40,047 bases of DNA from Sphingobacteriaceae bacterium. Its GTDB lineage: Bacteria > Bacteroidota > Bacteroidia > Sphingobacteriales > Sphingobacteriaceae. Location: the NCBI GenBank assembly GCA_903644075.1, contig CAHJXH010000009.1, positions 1-40,047 on the forward strand, in the 5' to 3' direction. The translations under genes and the position numbers were made by a program. The notes beneath the pieces were generated by a model, which did no database searches, was not told the DNA's origin, and was given only the letters and a program-made list of their open reading frames with translations. Below, piece by piece: positions 6,985 to 16,024 of this stretch (the first letter of the stretch is position 1; each line of letters begins with the position of its first letter).

Positions 6985-7430
6985 GTGAATTAGTGAGTGG
7001 TTAATGGGGTGAGTGGTTAAACAGTTATGAATGAGTGAGTATTGAGTTAGTGAGTTGAAAGTAATTTGAGGGAGATAATTGTCAATTAGCGAACTATCCA
7101 ATTCCCTCCTCGGGGAGGGGTGCGGTTGATTGTATAATGGCAGTGAGGGGTCATTCTAACATAATCTACTAACTCACAATTCACTAATTCAAAACTATAT
7201 TTAGTAAAACAATACCTCTGCTACTATCAAAGCCAGCCCCGTGTTCCGCTTATACGACATAGGCCTTAGCCACAGGGCCGGTATCCGCTACACCCGGGTT
7301 TAGGTAACTCAATGAGTGAATTTTGAATGAGGATGAGTTAATAATTAAACTACTTCCCACTATTCTATCATTCTCTCCTTCCATCATTCACTCATTTAAA
7401 ATTCACTCATTCAAAACTCATTCCTAACTT
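6985..7430. repeat. Intergenic repeat cluster between rpsF and 7479
   Basis: This gap of nearly 500 nt holds no gene. It contains low-complexity arms of GTGAATTAGTGAGTG-like words (about 6985-7060) facing CTCACAATTCACTAATTC (about 7167-7190). A second such pair is GAGTGAATTTTGAATGAG (about 7313-7333) facing words like CATTCACTCATT and CATTCAAAACTCATTC (about 7385-7424). It also contains a CCCTCC/GGGGAGGG palindrome (7104-7119). Confidence 0.75.
7245..7289 (+). repeat. Family C dispersed element, copy 2
   Basis: TCCGCTTATAC, CCTTAGCCACAGG and GGTATCCGCT repeat the element at 2944-2987 in the same orientation, with a few substitutions and one extra G. Confidence 0.7.
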
Positions 7431-7478
7431 CTTGGCACTAACATTGCATTACTCTACCAAATAATTAAAAACAACAAT

Positions 7479-7685
7479 ATGAGCCTATTAAAATATATTG
7501 CCATTGGCGCAGCAGTTGCGTACGGTATTAGTTATGTAGTTAAAAAAAACGAGGACAACGGTAAATCATTAATTGATGAATTGGCCGACAAAGCGCCCGA
7601 TTTAGTAGACAAATTAAAAGATTACGCCAAGGATGCCCTTGAACAGATCACAGATAAAGCCAAAGAAGCTAAAGCAAGCTTCTAA
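7479..7685 (+). CDS. Small YtxH-like membrane protein
   Basis: This 68-residue protein begins with a membrane helix (LLKYIAIGAAVAYGISYVV), followed by a Lys-rich stop-transfer KKNEDNGK and an amphipathic helical tail (LVDKLKDYAKDALEQITDKA). The architecture resembles YtxH-domain proteins, which are short stress-associated membrane proteins of unclear function. A strong hairpin (7756-7799) lies downstream. The assignment rests on architecture only. Confidence 0.7.
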   Translation: MSLLKYIAIGAAVAYGISYVVKKNEDNGKSLIDELADKAPDLVDKLKDYAKDALEQITDKAKEAKASF

Positions 7686-7755
7686 TCCCCCGGCCCCTAA
7701 AGGTGAGAAAGAATTTCGGATTTCGTCCCCAATAAATTTGGTGACGTATTTAATT

Positions 7756-7799
7756 TATAACAAGACAGGTTGTGGTAACTCACAACCTGTCTTGTTATA
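7756..7799. terminator. Strong bidirectional hairpin
   Basis: A perfect 19-bp stem (arms 7756-7774 and 7781-7799, containing ACAAGACAGGTTGTG and its complement) encloses the 6-nt loop GTAACT. It lies between convergent genes and probably terminates both; a T-rich tail is weak. Confidence 0.8.
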
Positions 7800-7837
7800 C
7801 ACGAAAGTTTATAACCGCTACAATAATGAAACACATC

Positions 7838-8254
7838 TTATTGCGCAGGTGGTGTATATGGCGGGCCGCTTAAAGGCAAAGTGATATAATATGGAGAAGT
7901 CATGTCGCCGATGTGGTTATAGTAAGGTATTGTAGGATATGATATATACCAAGCTAAATCAATCGAATATGTTCCCGATTTTACGTATCCGGTTCCATCA
8001 TTTATTGGTGTGCCGCTTGCAATGAAATGTATATTATTTGCGTTGTCCTGCGAGAACATTGATGGTCTTAAAATTATCGCTTTCTGACCTGCACTTATAT
8101 CTGCCTGGTCGAAAACTTTACCGCTAAATCTTCCATCTCCAGAAGCATATGCTATGTAAAAGTACAAAGGACCCGAACCGGTTGGTGTCCACTTAAGATC
8201 TACCTCAATTTGATACGATTGCTGAGCCGTACAAGTAAAATCCATTGTAGGCAA
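7838..8254 (-). pseudogene. Orphan C-terminal fragment, possibly of an exported protein
   Basis: An open frame codes for about 135 residues rich in Tyr, Pro, Gly and Ser, beta-like throughout (YQIEVDLKWTPTGSGPLYFY, then YITLPLSGPPYTPPAQ). I recognise no family. The only starts are a TTG at 8254 or an internal ATG at 8245, but the frame stays open upstream for another 12 codons (...SSGSYGSVGALP) to a stop near 8290, with no start codon. This suggests the 5' part has been lost. The next 270 nt (8290-8561) are AT-rich with no gene. It could instead be a small intact gene starting at the TTG. Confidence 0.4.
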
Positions 8255-8561
8255 TGCACCTACCGAGCCGTATGATCCAGATGAATAATTACATTAGGCT
8301 AACTTTTTTTACTTTAACAAGAGAATAATTAATAATTCTGCTGTAAAACCAAAAATACAAGGACACCTTAAAGAAATTGAGCTACCATATCACATAAATC
8401 TACTGAATCCCAACAGAAGTCATTATTAAAACTTTTATTTGCAACTAACCAAAACAAAAACTCAAGGTCGGCATAATATACTAAACAGTAAGCAATGGGC
8501 TTGCAGTTATCATAGCATTACCAATGTTATTTTAAGATGATTTAATAGTACTTAGATTATC

Positions 8562-10145
8562 TTATTGCTTCATTTCCTCCAACGTCCTATTTAATAACTT
8601 CAGCATAAAATCCAGGCGTTCTTTATCCAGTATTGTTTGCGCAGTTACTTTATCACCCAGTACGATTACCTGGTTAGTTTTCTCATTAAACTGTGGCCAT
8701 TGTGGCAGGCCCTTAGCATTTGGGTTGCCGTTACGGGCAAAGTTAACCCAATAGTCAGAAATGGTTTTAGATAGTTGGCGATCAACCGGCTGCCATGGGC
8801 GATCCAGGAATTTCAGGTCATCCAGCGCATAGGCCACCTCTGCTGTGTGGAAGGATTTATATTTAATATACTCACCTTCGGCGGGTGGACGGCGGGTGAA
8901 ATTGTAAACGTATACAGGCTTATCTTTTCGGCTGCTTTGCAGCTTGGCCCATTGGTAACCGGATAGTGCAAAAGTAACATCACGGTTTAGCTGCACCTGC
9001 GAATTCGCCGCTTCCTCATCCGTACCCGCTGGATAATATTTCAATACATCATTAGCACGCGCATCATAATCGGCACGGAGCTGTTTAATATAATCTTCTT
9101 TATTTTTAAGGTTAATCACAATGCCTTCATCGGCATTCCATCCCACAATCACCGACACCTTATTTTCCTTCTTTTCGGCAAAGATCTTGTACACCGGTTC
9201 GGGCAATATGTTGTAGATATCGGCAATTGGGCCAAATTGCCCTTTCACTTTTTCGAGCAATTGTTGTGATGATAATGCCCGCAAATCCTGCAGCGAAGTA
9301 ACCTCCGCCCCTTTGGCTGCCACAACGCCTTGCGCTTCGGCGGTGTTGAGGTCTATCATTTTCTTGTTTTGGTTGCTGATCATCATCGACCCGCTTTCGG
9401 CAATAGCCTGCTGAAACAAGCCTTTTGCTTTCGGCGAAGCCACCAAACAATTCACACTCATAGACCCTGCCGACTGCCCCGCAATAGTCACATTATCCGG
9501 GTCGCCGCCAAAAGCTGCAATATTTTTTTTCACCCACTTCAAGGCTGCAATCTGGTCCATCAAACCATAATTGCCCGAGCTGTGTACCAGTGATTCCCTA
9601 CTCAATTCCGGGTGTGCAAAAAAACCGAACACCCCTACCCTATAATTAAATGATACAAATACCACATCCTTGCGGGCCATAGCTTCACCGTCATAAATAG
9701 GCGCGCCTGCACCACCGCTGCCAAATCCACCACCGTAAATCCATACCAATACAGGCTTTTTATGCGTGCTTGCGGTTTTAGTCCATACGTTTAAATAAAG
9801 GCAATCCTCACTAATTGGCGCATCCGGAATCAGAAACTCATTAGTCCACACAAAAAACGGTTTTGGCGCTGGCTGCATAGGGCTTGGGCCAAAGGCATCG
9901 CACTTGCGTACACCTTCCCAATGTATGGCAGGCTGCGGCGCTTTCCACCTTAAATTACCAATTGGCGGCGCAGCGAACGGAATTCCCTTAAACGCCGTCA
10001 CGTCGCCTGCCGAACTTTTAATGCCTGATACCAAGCCGTCTTCAGTTTTAACGGTCGGCGGCAAAGTCGAATCGTTATTTTGCTTAAAAGCAATAAAAAC
10101 GCTTGCTAAAATAAGTGCGAAAAGCAGGGTAAAAAGTTTTTTCAT
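8562..10145 (-). CDS. Type B carboxylesterase/lipase family protein, exported
   Basis: The protein has 527 residues with an N-terminal signal peptide or anchor (MKKLFTLLFALILASVFIAF). Family signatures are TAFKGIPFAAPPIGNLRWKAP, SEDCLYLNVWT and VLVWIYGGGFGSGG (oxyanion hole). The catalytic Ser lies in VTIAGQSAGS. The probable acid is the Glu of NADEGIV and the catalytic His the one in KSFHTAEVAYAL. These alpha/beta hydrolases cleave carboxylic esters; the true substrate is unknown. It appears to be monocistronic, with an orphan fragment downstream and a noncoding repeat island upstream. Confidence 0.92.
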   Translation of the reverse strand: MKKLFTLLFALILASVFIAFKQNNDSTLPPTVKTEDGLVSGIKSSAGDVTAFKGIPFAAPPIGNLRWKAPQPAIHWEGVRKCDAFGPSPMQPAPKPFFVWTNEFLIPDAPISEDCLYLNVWTKTASTHKKPVLVWIYGGGFGSGGAGAPIYDGEAMARKDVVFVSFNYRVGVFGFFAHPELSRESLVHSSGNYGLMDQIAALKWVKKNIAAFGGDPDNVTIAGQSAGSMSVNCLVASPKAKGLFQQAIAESGSMMISNQNKKMIDLNTAEAQGVVAAKGAEVTSLQDLRALSSQQLLEKVKGQFGPIADIYNILPEPVYKIFAEKKENKVSVIVGWNADEGIVINLKNKEDYIKQLRADYDARANDVLKYYPAGTDEEAANSQVQLNRDVTFALSGYQWAKLQSSRKDKPVYVYNFTRRPPAEGEYIKYKSFHTAEVAYALDDLKFLDRPWQPVDRQLSKTISDYWVNFARNGNPNAKGLPQWPQFNEKTNQVIVLGDKVTAQTILDKERLDFMLKLLNRTLEEMKQ

Positions 10146-10586
10146 TTGTGAGAGATTTTAATGGTAACTAAAGCTAATTAATAATGTTTGTATGAGAAGC
10201 ATTATCGTTACCCTATGCCCATAAACGCAATATTAAGGGTTATGACTTTATCAATGTCAGTCCGCTCAATCGCCGCGGGGAGGGCTATTACTTTTTAGCC
10301 AAAAAGTAATCAAAAGGCTCATTTGCAAAAGGCTTTTTGCGCACAGAGCCATGCCGCACAGCGGGCAGAACACACAGGCCGGGATCTTTGTCCCACTTAC
10401 GTTCGCGCAATCCAGCCCTTCTGCAAAACCTCCAATGCCTCTTCCAACGCACAGGCCACCATTGTCTGCCCGCTTTTGGCCGAAGCTGTTTGCCGACGTT
10501 AGAAACTTTGTCATTCTTAAATAAGGGATTCCAACAACTAACGGGATGACAATCTTGTCGCCATGTTATTCGAGCTGCACAGCTAC

Positions 10587-10617
10587 GAGATTGCCACGCT
10601 ATCGCTCAGCAATGACA
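10587..10617 (+). repeat. GAGATTGC...GCAATGACA repeat (family B), copy 1
   Basis: GAGATTGCCACGCTATCGCT then CAGCAATGACA. Copy 2 at 10918-10946 differs by a few bases. The motif resembles family A in ending with a TGACA word and in carrying CTATCGCTC. Confidence 0.7.
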
Positions 10618-10917
10618 AATTTTATAATTGCCGAATCCATCACTGAATCAACATAACCTTTCCTCATGCAGCATTGGCAATGTTGCGGCAACCACAGGCC
10701 CTGCCTAACCACTGCAAGCTCATAGCAACAGGGCCCGGCTGCGACTTTTCTTTTTGGTTCATTTTTCTTTTGAGAGAAAACGGCGTAGCCCTCTTGAGCA
10801 CCTTAAAAAGCAAACATAAGCGAAAAACTAAAAGAACATCCACTGACGATTCATACAGTACACCTATTCCTAATGAAAAATGGATTGTACGTTATATAAG
10901 TTAGTGCTAATCGGTCT

Positions 10918-10946
10918 GAGATTGCTTCGCTATCGCTCGCAATGAC
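10918..10946 (+). repeat. Family B repeat, copy 2
   Basis: GAGATTGCTTCGCTATCGCT then CGCAATGAC, the same orientation as copy 1, just downstream of the response-regulator stop codon. Confidence 0.7.
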
Positions 10947-10986
10947 GTGCTCTGTGAAAGAAAGTCTTGTTTCTTGCCTCTCTCCC

Positions 10987-11709
10987 TTACCCCCATTTAC
11001 TAATAAATCCGTTAAAAGCATCCTTATACTGCTCACCAACGCTAATGTTGATATCGCCAATTTGCAGGGTATTGCGGGTAACAGAGTTAATTTGATCGAG
11101 AGATACGATGAACGAGCGGTGCACACGCATAAAGCGACGGGGCGATAGTTTCTCTTCGAGTGCTTTTAAGCTGGTGAGCGAGAGCAATGGCTTGGGTGCG
11201 CTTTTAAGCCAGATCTTTACGTAATCTTTCAGGCCTTCGATGTATAGGATATCGTTCAGCGCTACGCGGACTAACTGGTACTCTACCTTAATAAAAAGAT
11301 ACTCTTCTTCTTGTTTGGGTTCTTCGGCAGGTTTGCTGGTCAGTTCTTTATACTTGAGGGCTTTTTGGGCTGCACGGAGAAATTCTTCGTAATTAAAGGG
11401 TTTCAGCAGGTAATCCAATGCATCAACCTTGTAACCATCTAATGCAAATTGATTGTAGGCCGTGGTAAAGATAATGCGGGGTTTATTAACGCGGTTGTTC
11501 AGTACCCTAGCCAGCTCAATACCGTTAAGGTTGGGCATCTGGATGTCGAGGAATAACAGGTCTATATCTTCGTCATTCAAAACCTTTAAGGCTTCTACCG
11601 CGCTCGAGAGGCGGCCTTTAAGCTGCAGAAAAGGAGTTTGCTCAATAAATGAACATACCAGGCCCAATGCCAAAGGCTCGTCATCAACGGCTATACATTT
11701 TAATATCAT
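10987..11709 (-). CDS. LytTR-type response regulator
   Basis: The protein has 240 residues. The receiver domain (1-120) shows the acidic pocket (AVDDEPLAL), the phospho-acceptor Asp in DLLFLDIQMPNLNGIELA, Thr in IIFTTAY and Lys in DYLLKPF. The LytTR DNA-binding domain (about 135-238) shows YLFIKVEYQLVRV, ILYIEGLKDYVKI, FMRVHRSFIVSLDQI and a conserved IxVGEQY end. It starts by a 4-nt ATGA overlap with the kinase gene and is its cognate regulator. The divergent outer-membrane gene at 13049 is a plausible target. Confidence 0.95.
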   Translation of the reverse strand: MILKCIAVDDEPLALGLVCSFIEQTPFLQLKGRLSSAVEALKVLNDEDIDLLFLDIQMPNLNGIELARVLNNRVNKPRIIFTTAYNQFALDGYKVDALDYLLKPFNYEEFLRAAQKALKYKELTSKPAEEPKQEEEYLFIKVEYQLVRVALNDILYIEGLKDYVKIWLKSAPKPLLSLTSLKALEEKLSPRRFMRVHRSFIVSLDQINSVTRNTLQIGDINISVGEQYKDAFNGFISKWG

Positions 11710-12794
11710 GCGAGGTTGAGCGTTAGTTTAACATTATATTGATTGTCGGCAGTGCGTTCTATACTTAGCGTATGTTGATTAGGATATATCAGATCCAACC
11801 GGCGGCGGGTATTATTGAGGCCAATACCGCTATCGCCTTCTACCTGTATTTGTGGGTCGTTGAAAACAGTGTTGCTTACATTCATGCTTAGCTGGCTATC
11901 TTCTTGCGTTATCACAATCGTAATATTACTGGGGTCGGTTGAGCTGATGCCGTGCTTAAATGCATTTTCAACAAAAGGCAAAAAAAGCATTGGGGCAATT
12001 TGCTCATCATTTAAGTTTTCGGGATAAGTAAACCGCAGGGTTACCCTATCTGTCAAACGCAGTTTCATCAGTTCGATATAATCTTTGATGAAGCCAATCT
12101 CTTTGTTCAGAAAGGTGGTATCCTGCTGCGTTTCGTACAATAGGTAACGCATCATACGCGAGAGTTTATGAATGGCCTCGCGCGACGCCTCTACATCAAC
12201 TACGGTAAGGGCATAAATATTATTAAGCGTATTGAAAAAGAAATGGGGATTGATCTGCGCTTTGAGGAAAGATAGTTCAGAGGTGGTTTTTTCCTGCTCT
12301 AACTCCTGCCTAAGCCTTTGGTCGGTCTGCCATTTCTGGATAGCGGTAACACTGGTGCTAATGCCCAAAACCAATGAAGTCATAGTGAGCATTAGTACAG
12401 AAAAATCGCGGTTGTGGCCATGCTCTCCGGGCCGGGGTGGGCCGCGATGGTGAAATGCCTTATCCATCAGCTGTGGTATGTGCAGCCAGGGATCAACCAA
12501 ACTGCTAATAAATATCACAGTACCCACCATTAAAATTAACAATATAAAGAATTTGCGGACATGGTTTTGCAGCAAAAAACGGGGTACAAATACATAGGCA
12601 TTAACATAGTACGATATAATAAGCAGCACCAGTACAATGGCCTGTTTTATCCATAACTGGATAGGTATGGCAATATTCCATGACAGGGGCTGGTATATAA
12701 ACAGCACCACCGCTATAACCGTCCATATTAAGATATGGATAAGCACCAGCACCGAGATGGACTTCCTGAATTTATGGGTCGATGGTTCTGACAT
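11706..12794 (-). CDS. LytS-like sensor histidine kinase
   Basis: From the ATG at 12794 the protein has 362 residues. Four membrane helices fill about residues 12-145. An extracytoplasmic loop before the fourth is rich in His, Pro and Gly (FHHRGPPRPGEHGHN). A short coiled coil (QRLRQELEQEKTTSELSFLK) leads into the His_kinase domain, with phospho-acceptor His in QINPHFFFNTLNNI. The HATPase domain has PFVENAFKHG (N box) and GIGLNNTRRRL (G box). There is no separate sensor domain, so the membrane part is probably the sensor. It is coupled by a 4-nt overlap to the LytTR regulator downstream. Confidence 0.93.
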   Translation of the reverse strand: MSEPSTHKFRKSISVLVLIHILIWTVIAVVLFIYQPLSWNIAIPIQLWIKQAIVLVLLIISYYVNAYVFVPRFLLQNHVRKFFILLILMVGTVIFISSLVDPWLHIPQLMDKAFHHRGPPRPGEHGHNRDFSVLMLTMTSLVLGISTSVTAIQKWQTDQRLRQELEQEKTTSELSFLKAQINPHFFFNTLNNIYALTVVDVEASREAIHKLSRMMRYLLYETQQDTTFLNKEIGFIKDYIELMKLRLTDRVTLRFTYPENLNDEQIAPMLFLPFVENAFKHGISSTDPSNITIVITQEDSQLSMNVSNTVFNDPQIQVEGDSGIGLNNTRRRLDLIYPNQHTLSIERTADNQYNVKLTLNLA

Positions 12795-13048
12795 GGACAA
12801 AAGTTAACAAATACTTAATCAATATTAGCCTTAATGGTTGTCACCTGCAATTAAAATCTATCAAATTGAGCCAAACGCCGACGAAGGGCTGAAATCGCTC
12901 GTTTAACACTCCGTCAAACAACTATCACCTATCAAACAGGCGTTTATAGAGTAAAATAGAGTTCCGGTCTACGTTCACAAGCTTATCGTCTATCCCCTTT
13001 TTTAGTATGGAATGCAAGCCATTGTTTTGCAGCATTAATTAAACTAAA

Positions 13049-15898
13049 ATGAAGATACGATATGCTTTACTCATTATTATGCTGCTTGCCGGAATCGGCA
13101 CCAAAGCCCAAACAGCAAGGCCGGTAAGCGGGATTGTTAAAGATTCGACAGGCTTAAGCGTTATTGGCGCCACCATTAAACTGAAAAACGGCAAGGATAG
13201 CATCAGTACGGCTACCGATGCCAACGGCGCTTTCAGCTTTAATAATATCCAGGGCAACACGTTCGACCTTACATTAACTTCTATCGGCTTTCAGCCTTTA
13301 AAACGACACATGATTATCCCTGCCGATGTAAAATCGGTTAGTCTGGGTACAATTGTGATGAAGTTCGAATCGCACATGCTGAACGGCGTAACCATTACCG
13401 ATATTAACCCGGTCAAATTGAAAGAGGATACTATTGAATTTAAAGCCGATGCCTACAAAGTTCGCGACAATGCCCCGGTTGAAGATGTACTGAAAAAGCT
13501 CCCCGGTGTTGATGTGGATAAAGACGGCAACGTTACAGCCCAGGGCAAAAGCGTAACCAAAGTACGTGTAAACGGTAAAGACTTCTTTGGCGGCGATTTA
13601 AAAACAGCTACCAAGAATTTACCTGCCGATGTGGTAGAAAACATTCAGATTATTGATGATTACGGCGACCAGGCCAACATTACAGGCCTTAAAACCGGCG
13701 AACCAGAGAAAGTACTGAACATTACTATTAAACCAAGCAAAAACTATGGCTATTTTGGCCAGGCTTCGGTTGGCGATGGTGCAGATGCTATCCCGCAGGA
13801 AAAGGATAACCGTTATGTGGCATCGGCAACGGCATTCAGCTTTAGCGGCGACAGGCAATTGGCTTTCTTAGGCAACTTAAACAATACCAATACTAACCTG
13901 TTTAGCTTCGGCGGCGGTGGTCCGCGTGGTAGCGGCCCCGGAGGGCCTCCCGGTGGTGGTAGCTCATCTAATACTAATGGTATTACTACTGCGCGTTCTA
14001 TCGGTTTAAACTACCGCGACTCGTGGGGTAAGCACATCACCGCTTATGGCAGCTACAGTTTTTCTGATAATACCACCAATACTATCAGTTCAACTATTCA
14101 GAATAATACCTCACTCACTAATCCTATTGTTAATAATGTGGCAAGTAACCAAACCGATGAGAAGATTAACCATCGCTTTAATTTCAACATCGAATACAAG
14201 CCAGATACGGTTAACTATTTAAAGTTTGTGCCCAGCATTTCTTATGCGGGTGTAAATACAACTCAATCGGCATCGAGCTTATTTATGCAGAGTGGACAGA
14301 CCGTATCTGATTACAATCTGCTCTCGACCCTTAATTCATCGGCACCAAACTATGGCGCTAACTTATTATATAACCACAGGTTTGGCCGTAAAGGGCGAAA
14401 CTTCAGTATCAATGTAAGTGCAGGGTCAGCTAAGTTAGATCAGACACAGAACCCGGTTTATAGCTACTTGGTTGGTGTAGCTAATGCTCCTGTAAACCAG
14501 TTGATCAATACCAATGTACGTACCGATACCGTGGGTACTTCATTATCGTACATGGAACCGATAAGCAAACACGGTTATCTGGAACTGAACTATGCTTATC
14601 ACTACGCATACACCACATCTGATAAAGAGACTGACACTTTAACCACGCTCAACACCCGTAACAACTACGCGCTGTTAAGTAATGATTATAACTTCACCTT
14701 TATCACCAATCGTTTTGGGTTAAACTATCGCTTCATCCAAAAGAAATACAATTACACTTTAGGTATTGCTGCACAGCCTTCCATATTAAATGGTAACTCA
14801 TTAACCACCGGGACACAAACACACGTTACCACCTTTAATATTGCACCTACGGCGAGGTTTATTTATAACTTTTCGCGCAGCCAAAGCTTGAGCTTAAACT
14901 ATAACGGCGCGAGTAACCAGCCTACGTATAACGAACTGCAGCCCGTGGTCGATTTCTCGAATGCATCATATCCGGTGCAGGGTAATGCCAACCTGAAGCC
15001 TGAGTTTAACAACAACTTCTCGTTAAAGTACAATCAGTTCAACTTTGCAACGGGCAACATCTTGTTCACCAATTTATCGTTCACGCAAACGGATAATAAG
15101 ATTGTAGCCAACACCATCAGTTATCCTAAGGTTTATACGCCTAACCCCAAACTGGCCGGTACTATTTTAACTAACTATTTAAATGCCGATGGTTATTACG
15201 GAGGTAACGCCAACTACGTTTTTGCCAAACCCTGGGAAAAACGCAAGTATACGCTGATGTTTAACGGTAACATTGCTTACAATAACAACATCTCGTACAT
15301 CAGCAATGTGGCCGATGATACCTACGCCATGACCACTGAAAAAAACATTGCCAAAAACTTAGTACTAACCCAGGGAACTAAATTTAGAGTGGATATTACA
15401 GATGTAATTGATGCCGAAGCAAGCGCCAGCTATAGCGTTAACCATACCACAAACTCTATCACCACGGCAAATGTGAATAACAACTTCCAGACGATAAACC
15501 TGGGTATAAATGGCAAAAACTATTTATTTAAAGACTATACCCTGAGCTACGATTACAGCAAAGTAATTTACAAAGGTTACACAGGATCAACCAACCCCAA
15601 TATTTTAAATGTGTATGCCGAAAGACGTTTCCTGAAAAACAACGCAGCCACCATTCGTTTATCAGCCTTCGATTTGTTTAATCAGAACACAGGGTATACC
15701 TCAACCAGTTCGGGCAGTTATGTTACCCAAACCCAAGCTAATCGTTTGGGCCGGTACTACCTGTTGAGCTTTACACTGAAACTGCAAAAATTTGCAGGCA
15801 AACGCCCAAGCCCCGGTGACGGCCCGCCGGGCGGCGGACCAGGTGGCGGTCGTTTCCCTGGCGGTGGCCCGGGCGGCCCTCCTCCGGGTGGGGAATAA
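13049..15898 (+). CDS. Outer-membrane beta-barrel (TonB-receptor-like) protein with Gly/Pro-rich tail
   Basis: The protein has 949 residues. A signal peptide (to about residue 20, GTKAQ) is followed by a carboxypeptidase-regulatory-like domain (about 24-105). The plug-like region includes APVEDVLKKLPGVDVDKDGN, VTKVRVNGKDFFGGD and ENIQIIDDYGDQANITGL. A long beta-barrel follows, ending near YLLSFTLKLQKFAG. This plug type belongs to the 'outer membrane beta-barrel' TonB-like group rather than SusC; no SusD gene is adjacent. Unusually, about 32 residues follow the last strand (blocks such as GGGPGGGRFPGGGPGG), and a similar block (GGGGPRGSGPGGPPGGG) sits near residue 290. It is divergent from the LytS/LytTR genes across a 254-nt gap. 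The substrate is unknown. Confidence 0.88.
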   Translation: MKIRYALLIIMLLAGIGTKAQTARPVSGIVKDSTGLSVIGATIKLKNGKDSISTATDANGAFSFNNIQGNTFDLTLTSIGFQPLKRHMIIPADVKSVSLGTIVMKFESHMLNGVTITDINPVKLKEDTIEFKADAYKVRDNAPVEDVLKKLPGVDVDKDGNVTAQGKSVTKVRVNGKDFFGGDLKTATKNLPADVVENIQIIDDYGDQANITGLKTGEPEKVLNITIKPSKNYGYFGQASVGDGADAIPQEKDNRYVASATAFSFSGDRQLAFLGNLNNTNTNLFSFGGGGPRGSGPGGPPGGGSSSNTNGITTARSIGLNYRDSWGKHITAYGSYSFSDNTTNTISSTIQNNTSLTNPIVNNVASNQTDEKINHRFNFNIEYKPDTVNYLKFVPSISYAGVNTTQSASSLFMQSGQTVSDYNLLSTLNSSAPNYGANLLYNHRFGRKGRNFSINVSAGSAKLDQTQNPVYSYLVGVANAPVNQLINTNVRTDTVGTSLSYMEPISKHGYLELNYAYHYAYTTSDKETDTLTTLNTRNNYALLSNDYNFTFITNRFGLNYRFIQKKYNYTLGIAAQPSILNGNSLTTGTQTHVTTFNIAPTARFIYNFSRSQSLSLNYNGASNQPTYNELQPVVDFSNASYPVQGNANLKPEFNNNFSLKYNQFNFATGNILFTNLSFTQTDNKIVANTISYPKVYTPNPKLAGTILTNYLNADGYYGGNANYVFAKPWEKRKYTLMFNGNIAYNNNISYISNVADDTYAMTTEKNIAKNLVLTQGTKFRVDITDVIDAEASASYSVNHTTNSITTANVNNNFQTINLGINGKNYLFKDYTLSYDYSKVIYKGYTGSTNPNILNVYAERRFLKNNAATIRLSAFDLFNQNTGYTSTSSGSYVTQTQANRLGRYYLLSFTLKLQKFAGKRPSPGDGPPGGGPGGGRFPGGGPGGPPPGGE

Positions 15899-16024
15899 TT
15901 AATAAACGGATGGAGATAGGTGTTAGAACCCTTATCCTCCATTCGTCGATACATAGCGCTTATTCGCCGACACATGTTGAGACATATATGTGCCGGCCTT
16001 TATCTTTAACCACAATTATTGATT

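Larger units (their letters stand above)
10146..10986. repeat. Noncoding repeat island
   Basis: About 840 nt hold no convincing gene. Recognisable parts are a perfect 10-bp hairpin ATTACTTTTT-AGCC-AAAAAGTAAT (10287-10310), direct repeats AAAAGGCT nearby, a GC-rich stretch (10330-10500), and two copies of GAGATTGC..CGCTATCGCTC.GCAATGAC (10587-10617 and 10918-10946). A segment near 10740-10780 contains CTTTTTGGTTCATTTTTCTT followed by GAGAGAAAA. Confidence 0.7.

Noticed and set aside
6985..7430. CRISPR array
   Set aside because: The repeated words are only approximate, spacers are not unique or regular, and no cas gene is nearby.
10337..10904. Open frames of about 70-80 codons in the repeat island
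   Set aside because: They have biased, unlikely translations (Arg/His/Pro-rich or Lys-rich) and coincide with dispersed repeat blocks.
13049..15898. SusC-type glycan importer
   Set aside because: No SusD-like gene follows and the plug region matches the other outer-membrane beta-barrel group.
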